Source: Myxococcota bacterium
GTDB lineage: Bacteria; Myxococcota_A; UBA9160; PR03
Assembly: GCA_030066475.1 (NCBI GenBank)
Contig: JASJBO010000259.1
Coordinates: 1 to 12,028 of the forward strand
Direction of reading: 5' to 3'
Length of the DNA stretch: 12,028 bases
Positions 1 to 5,832 of the stretch are shown piece after piece. The notes beneath the pieces were generated by a model. The model worked only from the letters and a program-made list of their open reading frames with translations. It searched no databases and was not told the DNA's origin. The translations under genes were made by a program, and so were the position numbers. Each line of letters opens with the position of its first letter. The first letter of the stretch is position 1.

Positions 1-1082
1 TCCTGCCGGCCGACTGCCAATGGGGCGACGCACCGGCGCCCGCGGCGCCACGCCCGCGGCCGGCGCCGCGCCCGGTCGCCCCGGACGCCCTGGAGTCGAG
101 CGCCGCGGCCCTGCGCGCCGACGACGCCCGGGTGCTGCTGCTGGGCGGCGCCGCGCTGGGAGAGCGCGGTCTGCGGGCGGCCGCACGCATCGCGGCGGCG
201 ACCGGCTGCCGGGTGATGCACGAGACCTTCTTCGCGCGCCTCGAGCGCGGCGGCGGCCTGCCGGCCTTCGAGCGGATGCCCTACTTCCCCGAGCGGGCCA
301 GCGAGGCCCTTTGCGGCGTCGCGACGCTGGTGCTGGCGGGCGCCCGGGAGCCGGTGGCGTTCTTCGGCTATCCGGACCTGCCGAGCCGGCTCGAGCCCGA
401 GGGCTGCCGGACGCTCCGTCTGGCGGATGCCGGGGACGACGTCGCCGGCGCCCTCGAGTCGCTCGCGGACGCCTTGGGCGCTCCGGCAGCGCCGGCGCCG
501 CGCCCGCCGGCCGCGCGCCCGAGCCCGCCGCAGGGGGCACTCGACGCCGGCACGCTGGGCCAGGTGCTCGCCGCGCTGCAGCCGGAGGACGCGATCGTGG
601 TCGACGAGGCGGCGACCTCGGGCGGTGCCTGCTTCGGGCTCGCCGCGGGCGCCCCGCGGCACAGCTGGCTGTCGCTCACCGGGGGCTCGATCGGCCAGGG
701 CCTGCCGTGCGCCGTGGGCGCCGCCCTCGCGTGCCCGGACCGCAAGGTGATCGCGCTGCAGGCCGACGGCGGCGGGATGTACACGCTGCAGGCGCTCTGG
801 ACGCTGGCGCGCGAGGGCCTCGACGTGGTGGTGGTGGTCTGCGCCAACCGCAGCTACCGCATCCTCCAGCTCGAGCTGCACCGGGCCGGCATCGCGGAGC
901 CGGGGCCGCTCGCGATGGGCCTGACCGACCTCTCGCGACCCGCCCTCGACTGGACCGCGCTGGCGCGGGGCCATGGGGTGCCCGCGAGTCGCGCCGAGAC
1001 GGCGGAGGCCCTCGCCGAGCAGCTCCGGCGCGCCCTGGCGGAGCCCGGCCCGGCCCTGATCGAGGCCGTCCTGGCCTCCTGA
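1..1082 (+). CDS. Thiamine-diphosphate enzyme, acetolactate synthase large-subunit family (5'-partial)
   Basis: The reading frame is already open at the left edge (first full codon at 3), so only about 359 C-terminal residues are seen and the start lies outside. The visible part begins in the N-terminal/central linker (PADCQW), then shows a central domain (from 132, LLLGG; FFGYPDLPSRL near 360-390), an Ala/Pro-rich linker (about 480-535) and a C-terminal ThDP-binding domain. In that domain GGSIGQGLP (about 681-708) precedes ADGGGMYT (762 on) and ANRSY (843 on), matching the GDG...N Mg-ThDP motif with Ala in place of the first Gly. The family makes acetolactate-type products from 2-oxoacids using cytosolic ThDP. 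The general pattern resembles stand-alone actinobacterial-type paralogues (IlvX-like) more than core IlvB; this comparison is from memory. The catalytic Glu of the N-terminal domain is not visible, so substrate is open. Ends with TGA at 1080. Confidence 0.85.
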   Translation, partial: LPADCQWGDAPAPAAPRPRPAPRPVAPDALESSAAALRADDARVLLLGGAALGERGLRAAARIAAATGCRVMHETFFARLERGGGLPAFERMPYFPERASEALCGVATLVLAGAREPVAFFGYPDLPSRLEPEGCRTLRLADAGDDVAGALESLADALGAPAAPAPRPPAARPSPPQGALDAGTLGQVLAALQPEDAIVVDEAATSGGACFGLAAGAPRHSWLSLTGGSIGQGLPCAVGAALACPDRKVIALQADGGGMYTLQALWTLAREGLDVVVVVCANRSYRILQLELHRAGIAEPGPLAMGLTDLSRPALDWTALARGHGVPASRAETAEALAEQLRRALAEPGPALIEAVLAS

Positions 1083-1148
1083 AGCCCGCGGGCTGCCACC
1101 TACACGCCCGAACGTCCACCTCCACGGGAAAGGAGTCGTGCGTCCTCC

Positions 1149-1153
1149 GGAGG
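1149..1153 (+). promoter_or_regulatory. Ribosome binding site deciding the GTG start at 1161
   Basis: GGAGG lies 7 nt before the GTG at 1161, whose frame carries both the signal peptide and the PEP-CTERM tail. A second purine-rich site (AAAGGAG, around 1129-1135) sits only 2-3 nt before a GTG at 1138 in another frame that gives a low-complexity product. The 1161 start is preferred. Confidence 0.7.
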
Positions 1154-1160
1154 TCAAGCC

Positions 1161-1841
1161 GTGTCTACGTTCCGCCTGCTGCTCGTTGCGCTTCTGCTGC
1201 TGCCGATCGCCCTGCCCGCTGCCGCCGTCTCGTTCGGCCAGCTGGACGACTTCCAGGACGGCACCACCCAGGGGTGGATCCACGGCGGCCTCAGCCCCGT
1301 CCCGCCGACCAACGAGGGCGGCGGCCGCGGTGGCCCGGACGACCGGTTCCTGCGCAACCGCTCCCTCGGGTCCGGGTCCGGGAACCCCGGCAGCCGGCAC
1401 ACCGTCTTCAATCCCGCCCAGTGGGCCGGCGACTACACGGCCGCCGGGGTGGCGTCGATCTCGATGTGGCTCGCCAATTTCGGTCCGACGGAGCTGGCGA
1501 TCCGGCTCAACCTCGAGGGAGCCGGCGGCACCTTCGCGACCGAGACCGCCGCCGTGCTGCCGGCGCCGGGGGCCGCGCCGGTCTGGACCCAGGTCGTGTT
1601 CCCGGTCGGTCCCGACGACCTGACCGGCGACTTCCTGGGCGGCGGCTCGGACGTGCTCGAGACGCTCGCGGACGTGAGCGCGCTGCGACTCGTCCACACG
1701 CCGGAGCCGGCCACCCGTCTCGGCATCCCGCAGATCGAGGGCGTGCTCGGGATCGACGACATCCTCGCGATCCCGGAGCCGACCACCGGCCTGCTGGCCG
1801 CGCTGGGCCTGGGCGCGCTCGGGGCCGCGCGGCGCCGCTAG
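1161..1841 (+). CDS. PEP-CTERM sorting-signal protein, secreted/surface
   Basis: A 226-residue protein with a GTG start supported by GGAGG 7 nt upstream. Residues 1-22 form a Sec signal peptide (hydrophobic LLLVALLLLP, then AAA). The mature part begins DDFQDGTTQGW (residues 29-39) and looks like an all-beta, carbohydrate-binding-like sandwich, with FNPAQWAGDY near 83-92. The C-terminus is a textbook PEP-CTERM signal: PEP at 205-207, a short hydrophobic helix (GLLAALGLGALG), then a basic RRR end. In such systems an exosortase/archaeosortase-type protease (EpsH/XrtA family) cleaves this tail at the envelope, usually in bacteria that make exopolysaccharide. No exosortase is in the window. A second PEP (181-183) is not followed by a hydrophobic helix. 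Specific ligand unknown. Confidence 0.9.
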   Translation: MSTFRLLLVALLLLPIALPAAAVSFGQLDDFQDGTTQGWIHGGLSPVPPTNEGGGRGGPDDRFLRNRSLGSGSGNPGSRHTVFNPAQWAGDYTAAGVASISMWLANFGPTELAIRLNLEGAGGTFATETAAVLPAPGAAPVWTQVVFPVGPDDLTGDFLGGGSDVLETLADVSALRLVHTPEPATRLGIPQIEGVLGIDDILAIPEPTTGLLAALGLGALGAARRR

Positions 1842-1847
1842 CTGGTG

Positions 1848-1909
1848 GACTTCGCTCGCCTGCGGCTCGCTGCGCGCGCCCTCCGGGCGCTTGCGGGGGG
1901 CTTCTGCCG
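1848..1909 (+). repeat. 62-bp direct repeat, copy 1 (with hairpin)
   Basis: First of two copies, 85 bp apart start to start, agreeing at about 56 of 62 positions. It contains a perfect 6-bp stem with a TCC loop (GCGCCC-TCC-GGGCGC, 1876-1890), followed by a G-run and CTTCTGCCG. It lies just after the PEP-CTERM stop codon, between convergent genes. A terminator or stability role is possible, but there is no U-tract. Confidence 0.8.
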
Positions 1910-1932
1910 TGCAGGCTGTAGTCTAGCTGTCT

Positions 1933-1994
1933 GACTTCGTTCGGCTTCGCCTCACTGCGCGCGCCCTCCGGGCGCTTGCAGGGGGCTTCTGCCG
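1933..1994 (+). repeat. 62-bp direct repeat, copy 2 (with hairpin)
   Basis: Second copy of the repeat, with the identical GCGCCC-TCC-GGGCGC hairpin at 1961-1975. Differences from copy 1 cluster in the first 22 positions, while the hairpin half is nearly identical. It ends about 10 bp before the stop codon of the minus-strand cysteine-rich gene. Confidence 0.8.
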
Positions 1995-2003
1995 CTCACG
2001 CTC

Positions 2004-2459
2004 CTAGCCGTTCCCGCCGTTCTGGCAGGTGTCCAGGCAGTCCTCGGCCATGTCTTCACAGTCGGCCGAGTCGGCCAGCCGCCGGTCGGAGTTGTTGACC
2101 TGCTGCCGGTTCGCCTTGTTGCGCTGAGCCTGGCGGCGGCACTCGGTGCGCTCCCGCTTGTCCGACTCGGTGTCGCAGCTGCCGCGCTCGTCGGTGAACT
2201 CCGCGTCGATCGCCTGCTGGCGGCACTTGCGCGCCTCGTTGGAGATCCGCCGGCAGGTCTGCACCCACTCCCTGCACTTCGGCGTGCAGCGGACGCCGCC
2301 CGTGGGGTAGTCGTCCTGCCAGTCCTGGGCGTTCTGGCGCGGGCCCGCCTGGCACTGGTCCGCCGAGCTCGGCTGGGCCCCGGCGGCGCCGGAGAAGAGG
2401 GTGACGCCGGCGCCCAGCAGGGCGACGGCGAGGGCGATTCGGATCGGTGACCACGTCAT
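2004..2459 (-). CDS. Secreted ten-cysteine protein, downstream paralogue
   Basis: A 151-residue protein of no family I recognise. The ATG at 2459 starts a clear Sec signal peptide (residues 1-28, hydrophobic IALAVALLGAGV, cleavage near AGA-Q). A TTG 51 bp earlier (2510) overlaps the upstream stop codon but would put a polar stretch before the signal, so I prefer the ATG. The mature part is hydrophilic, rich in Arg, Asp and Gln, and likely helical. It has ten cysteines at 36, 58, 62, 69, 79, 95, 107, 134, 141 and 145. The same spacing occurs in the neighbour upstream, with a shared Tyr/Phe-Pro-Thr before the second Cys, a Trp-Val between Cys 3 and 4, and a shared Asn-x-Ser-x-Arg-Arg. This implies about five disulfides formed in the periplasm or outside. 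The even cysteine count and secretion argue against a cytosolic metal protein. It is probably co-transcribed with the 2507-2923 gene (47-bp gap). Confidence 0.8.
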   Translation of the reverse strand: MTWSPIRIALAVALLGAGVTLFSGAAGAQPSSADQCQAGPRQNAQDWQDDYPTGGVRCTPKCREWVQTCRRISNEARKCRQQAIDAEFTDERGSCDTESDKRERTECRRQAQRNKANRQQVNNSDRRLADSADCEDMAEDCLDTCQNGGNG

Positions 2460-2506
2460 GGTGGGTTTCGTCTCCGTTGAGATCGTGGACGGCGCCGGGG
2501 CGCCGG

Positions 2507-2923
2507 TCAATCGTCGTCCGTACAGGTCGATACGCAGTCGGGCGCCGAGGCGTCGCAGTCGGCGAGGGCGATGCGGCGCTCGGACTTGTTCACGTCACTC
2601 GCCGCCTTCAGGTCGGCCTTCGCGTTCCGGACGCAGTCCTTGCGGCTCTCTCCGTCGAGCGTGTTGCAGTCCTCGCGGTCGTAGCGGTTTAGGCCCTGGA
2701 TCACGCGCTTCTGGCACTGGGCGGCGCGCTTCGCCAGCCCGCGGCAGCTCCGGACCCAGCGCTTGCAGGCCTTGGCGCAGTCGGCCTGGTCGGTCGGGAA
2801 GAACTCCTCGAACGCCTCCACGGCCTCGACAGGCGAGTTGGAACAGTCCGCTCGGCCTTCGGCCGGCGCGAGCGCGAGCCCGGCAGCCAACGCGCTGGCC
2901 GCCAGGAGCAACGACATCCTCAT
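2507..2923 (-). CDS. Secreted ten-cysteine protein, upstream paralogue
   Basis: A 138-residue protein, unrecognised family. The ATG at 2923 has a very strong ribosome site (GGAGGGGGAGG, 2930-2940) 6 nt upstream and opens a signal peptide (MRMSLLLAASALAAGLALA, probable cleavage near GRA-D at residue 25-26). Cysteines lie at 27, 49, 53, 60, 70, 86, 97, 123, 130 and 134. The gaps x21, x3, x6, x9, x15, x10, x25, x6, x3 match the downstream gene except for one residue in two of them. Clear matches include C-K/R-x-W-V-x-S/T-C-R. The mature protein is acidic at its C-terminus (TDDD). Two copies with divergent surfaces but a fixed disulfide framework indicate an old tandem duplication held by selection. 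Role unknown: an envelope structural, binding or secreted effector protein are all possible. Confidence 0.85.
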   Translation of the reverse strand: MRMSLLLAASALAAGLALAPAEGRADCSNSPVEAVEAFEEFFPTDQADCAKACKRWVRSCRGLAKRAAQCQKRVIQGLNRYDREDCNTLDGESRKDCVRNAKADLKAASDVNKSERRIALADCDASAPDCVSTCTDDD

Positions 2924-3041
2924 GGCTTCCCTCCCCCTCCGAGCCCGGCCGCCCTGCACCCCGCGGGCGCCCGGACGGCCGAATACTCCCACAGATCGGA
3001 GGTTTCTGCAGCAAGTTACGAGCGGCCTGCGGGTCGTTGGC
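2924..3041. other. Intergenic spacer before the cysteine-rich pair
   Basis: This 118-bp spacer separates the CoA-transferase stop codon from the first cysteine-rich gene, both on the minus strand. It holds the ribosome binding site at 2930-2940 and a less GC-rich patch around 2980-3020, the likely place for a minus-strand promoter. I could not identify a convincing -35/-10 pair. Confidence 0.4.
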
Positions 3042-4232
3042 TCAGCCCAGCACCCCGGCCTCGCGCAGCGCGGCGATCTCGGCCGGCGCGAAGCCCGCCT
3101 CGCCCAGCACCTCGGCCGTGTGCTCGCCGAGGCCCGGGGCCGGCCGGCGCAGGGCCGCCGGCGTGACGTCGAAGCGGGCCGCCGGGCGCGCCTGGCGCAT
3201 CGGACCGGCGACCGGGTGCTCGCTCTCGACGACCAGCTCGTTGGCCAGCACCTGCGGGTGCGTCAGCACCTCGGCGCGCGTGAGCACGGGGGCGCAGGGC
3301 ACCTGGAGCGCGTCGAGGCGCTCGAGCCACTCGGCGCTGGTGCGCTCGCGGAGCGCCTCGGCCATCAGGGCCAGCCGCTCGTCGACGTGGACGATGCGGT
3401 CGGCTGCGGTGCGGAAGCGGGGATCCTCGAGCCACTCGGGCCGCTCGGCGGCGCGCGCCAGCCCCTGCCACTCGGCGTCGGAGACCGCTCCGGTGGTGAT
3501 GTAGCCGTCGGCGGTCGCGAAGATCAGGTCCTGGGCCAGCCGCGCCCGCCGGTCGCGCACCTCGCCGCCCACCCAGGTGTAGCCCGCCATGCTCTCGGGC
3601 CAGATCAGCGCCACCACGGCGTCGAGCATCGCGAGGCGGACGTGCTGGCCGCGACCGGAGCGCTCGCGCGCCAGCAGCGCGGCGGTGATCGCCTGCGCCG
3701 CCGTGAGTGCAGTGACCTTGTCGGGAATGATCGTGCGGAGCATGCGGGGCCGCCCCGTCTCGCGGTCGCGCTGCACGTCGGCCAGGCCCGAGAGCGCCTG
3801 GATCACGGGGTCGTAGACCCGCTTGTGGGCGTACGGGCCCGACTCGCCGAAGCCGCTGATCGAGACGTACACGAGGTCGGGGCGCACGCGCCGCATGGCG
3901 TCCTCGCCGACGCCCATGCGCTCGGCGGTGCCGGGTCGGAAGTTCTGCACGAAGGCGTCGGCGCCGGCGACCAGGCGCTCGAGCGCGCGCAGCCCGTCGG
4001 GCTGCTTGAGGTCGAGGACCACCGAGCGCTTGTTGCGGTTGCTGGTGGCGAAGGTCGCGGCGATGCCACCGCGCCGGGCACCGAGCGCGCGCACCAGGTC
4101 GCCGGTCCCGGGCGGCTCGACCTTGATGACGTCGGCCCCCTGGTCGCCCAGCAGCATGGTCGCGAGCGGGCCCGCGATCATCGTGGAGAGGTCCACGATG
4201 CGCAGGCCGTCGAGAGGCCCGGCCGCGCTCAC
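3042..4232 (-). CDS. CaiB/BaiF-family (class III) CoA-transferase
   Basis: A 396-residue protein, normal length for this family, which moves CoA between carboxylic acids in the cytosol through an aspartyl-CoA thioester/anhydride intermediate. The N-terminus reads LDGLRIVDLS...AGP...LGDQGADVIKVEPPGTGD (residues 7-45), the family signature. NRNKRSVVLDL lies at 65-75 and NFRPGTAERMG at 97-107. D171 in IIPDKVT aligns with the catalytic Asp of formyl-CoA transferase, followed by ERSGRGQHV. The GTG start at 4232 overlaps the TGA of the upstream MTHFR-like gene by 4 bp (GTGA), so translation is probably coupled. The frame stays open far upstream, but that stretch is antisense/overlapping shadow of the MTHFR-like gene. 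The substrate cannot be told from sequence; close relatives include succinyl-CoA:acid and alpha-methylacyl-CoA racemase types. Confidence 0.93.
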   Translation of the reverse strand: MSAAGPLDGLRIVDLSTMIAGPLATMLLGDQGADVIKVEPPGTGDLVRALGARRGGIAATFATSNRNKRSVVLDLKQPDGLRALERLVAGADAFVQNFRPGTAERMGVGEDAMRRVRPDLVYVSISGFGESGPYAHKRVYDPVIQALSGLADVQRDRETGRPRMLRTIIPDKVTALTAAQAITAALLARERSGRGQHVRLAMLDAVVALIWPESMAGYTWVGGEVRDRRARLAQDLIFATADGYITTGAVSDAEWQGLARAAERPEWLEDPRFRTAADRIVHVDERLALMAEALRERTSAEWLERLDALQVPCAPVLTRAEVLTHPQVLANELVVESEHPVAGPMRQARPAARFDVTPAALRRPAPGLGEHTAEVLGEAGFAPAEIAALREAGVLG

Positions 4233-4969
4233 AGGATGCCTTCGAGATAGCGGCGCAAGTCCGCGCGGATCGGCATGAAGTAGAGGTTGGCCCCGGTGTC
4301 GCGCACCCACTGCAGGGCCGCCGCTGCGAAGGCCCGGTTCCAGTCCCAGGTCGGCGTGAACGAGGCGGGGAAGAAGGCGCGGTTCTTGGTCTCCCAGTAG
4401 CGCCGGGTGCGCGCGCTCAGCACCGGCGAGACGCCCCACCAGACCTCCCGGCCGGCCAGCAGCTCGGCCCACACCTCGATCAGGCGCAGGTCGAAGAACG
4501 GCTGCGAGAAGAAGCCGTCGGCGCCCGCGTCGAGCTTGGCGCGGGCGTACTCCAGCTCGTCCTGCGCGCCGCTGCGATAGGGATCGAAGCCGGCGTACAC
4601 GCGCAGCCCGGGCGCCTCGGCCTTGAGGCGCCGGATCAGCTCGACCGGCCCGGTCGGGAACACCCGGTGCGTCATGTCCTGGGGTGGATCGCCCGACACG
4701 ACCAGCACGCTGTCGATCTCGGCGCCGCGCAGGAAGTCGGTGAGCGGGAACGCCGCGTCGGCCGCGAAGTCCATCGCGCGCAGGTGCGGAATCGCGCGCG
4801 TGACGAACTGCTTGGCGAGCCGGCACGCCTCCCAGCTCCGCAACGGAAAACGAAGCAGATCCGGGATGTTCACCGTATCCACGTGAGGAAACGCTTCAGC
4901 CACGAGACGGAGCTCCGCGGCGACCGCCTCGGGCGAGCGCGGGACCAGCTCGAGCGAGATCCCGGTCAC
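4229..4969 (-). CDS. Methylenetetrahydrofolate reductase-like flavoprotein
   Basis: A 246-residue protein, shorter than typical MetF (about 290). The N-terminus VTGISLELVPRS matches the first beta strand of the MTHFR TIM barrel, whose Glu (here E7) is catalytic. TVNIPDLLRFPLRS follows at 32-45, then VVSGDPPQD (90-98, the family's GD motif), VYAGFDPY, and GADGFFSQPFFD (the ITQ-type strand). MTHFRs reduce methylene-THF to methyl-THF with FAD. In acetogens and some other anaerobes short forms work with corrinoid or ferredoxin partners. The GTG at 4969 is chosen because it opens the conserved strand. A purine-rich GGCGGAG lies about 10 nt upstream, and no better start is seen. The last bases overlap the CoA-transferase start (GTGA). 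This coupling suggests a one-carbon or acyl-CoA-related job rather than simple methionine synthesis, but that is inference. Confidence 0.82.
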   Translation of the reverse strand: MTGISLELVPRSPEAVAAELRLVAEAFPHVDTVNIPDLLRFPLRSWEACRLAKQFVTRAIPHLRAMDFAADAAFPLTDFLRGAEIDSVLVVSGDPPQDMTHRVFPTGPVELIRRLKAEAPGLRVYAGFDPYRSGAQDELEYARAKLDAGADGFFSQPFFDLRLIEVWAELLAGREVWWGVSPVLSARTRRYWETKNRAFFPASFTPTWDWNRAFAAAALQWVRDTGANLYFMPIRADLRRYLEGIL

Positions 4970-5160
4970 GCTCCGAGCACTCCGCCGGGCGCCTCGGGCC
5001 CGACCGCGTCGGCGCCCAGCTCGATCGGGCGGATGCGGTGTCGCACCCGGCGCAGCGTCCCTTGCCGGACGGGTGACGTCAAGCAGCCGGAAGCGCCTCG
5101 TGCAGCGGCGTGCGGAACCCGCGCGTGGCAAGCTCGTCCCGGGGATCGAGGAGGCGGCCG
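4970..5160. other. Divergent intergenic region between the MTHFR-like gene and the enoyl-CoA isomerase
   Basis: This 191-bp region separates divergent starts and should hold promoters for both directions. Apart from the GAGGAGG ribosome site at its right end I find no clear -35/-10 pair or operator. Long open frames run across it in several frames but read as low-complexity Arg/Pro/Ala shadow sequence. Confidence 0.4.
5148..5154 (+). promoter_or_regulatory. Ribosome binding site deciding the GTG start at 5161
   Basis: GAGGAGG ends 6 nt before the GTG at 5161 and fixes that codon as the start. An in-frame GTG at 5110 would add 17 Arg/Ser-rich residues not expected in the family. Confidence 0.75.
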
Positions 5161-5823
5161 GTGATCGACCTCGAGCGAGTGGGCGACGTGTTCGTCCTCC
5201 GCATGCAGGCAGGCGAGAACCGCTTCGACGGGCCCTTCCTGGACGCCCTGGACGCGGCCCTCGACCAGGTGGAGGAGGCGCCGGCACCGCGCGCGCTGGT
5301 CACGACCGGAGCGGGACGCTTCTACTCGAACGGACTCGACCTGGGCTGGCTGGGCGAGCAGGAGACGGAGCGGCTCGGGCCCTTCCTCGACGCGGTGCAC
5401 GGCCTGTTCGCCCGGCTGCTCGCGTTCCCGGCGCTGACCGTCGCCGCCGTGAACGGGCACGCGTTCGCCGGCGGCGCCATGCTCGCGCTGGCCCACGACT
5501 TCCGCGTGGTGCGCAGCGACCGCGGCTTCTTCTGCCTACCGGAGGTCGATCTGCGCCTGCCGCTCCAGCCCGGGATGACGGCGCTGATCCGGGCGCGGCT
5601 GCCGCGGGCAACGGCGCACGAGGCCATCGTGACCGGCCGCCGCTACGGCGGCGACGAGGCGGTCGAGGCGGGCTTCGCCGACGAGGCGCGGCCCGAGCGT
5701 GAGCTGCTGTCGCGGGCGATCGAGATCGCCGGCGCCGGGTCGGAGAAGGACGGCGCGACGCTCGCGGCGCTCAAGCGGGGACTCTACGAAGCGACGCTCA
5801 ACGCGCTCGAGGGCGTGCGTTAG
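5161..5823 (+). CDS. Enoyl-CoA hydratase/isomerase, probably delta3-delta2-enoyl-CoA isomerase
   Basis: A 220-residue crotonase-fold protein, shorter than the usual 260. GRFYSNGLDL (residues 52-61) and NGHAFAGGAMLALAHD (98-113) form the CoA-binding oxyanion hole. LPEVDLRLPLQPGMTAL (127-142) carries E128 at the position of the family's catalytic acid. The YSNGLDL and PEVDLxLPLxPGM pattern resembles peroxisomal-type delta3,delta2-enoyl-CoA isomerases, which shift double bonds during beta-oxidation of unsaturated fatty acids, more than classic hydratases with two Glu. It is followed after only 9 bp by lysA and may be co-transcribed with it, though no metabolic link is obvious. Divergent from the MTHFR-like/CoA-transferase pair. 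Family sure, exact reaction less so. Confidence 0.88.
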   Translation: MIDLERVGDVFVLRMQAGENRFDGPFLDALDAALDQVEEAPAPRALVTTGAGRFYSNGLDLGWLGEQETERLGPFLDAVHGLFARLLAFPALTVAAVNGHAFAGGAMLALAHDFRVVRSDRGFFCLPEVDLRLPLQPGMTALIRARLPRATAHEAIVTGRRYGGDEAVEAGFADEARPERELLSRAIEIAGAGSEKDGATLAALKRGLYEATLNALEGVR

Positions 5824-5832
5824 TCTCCCGGG

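Noticed and set aside
1138..1623. GTG start with AAAGGAG just upstream, in a different frame from the PEP-CTERM protein
   Set aside because: Spacing of 2-3 nt is too short and the product is Ser/Arg/Pro-rich without features, while the 1161 frame has a signal peptide and sorting tail.
20..1921. 633-codon plus-strand open frame
   Set aside because: An Arg/Ala/Gly/Pro-rich shadow frame overlapping the ThDP enzyme and PEP-CTERM gene; no domain pattern. Long shadows are expected at this G+C.
2763..4250. 495-codon plus-strand open frame
   Set aside because: Antisense to the CoA-transferase, with His/Arg/Gly-rich low-complexity translation. The minus-strand frame carries all family motifs.
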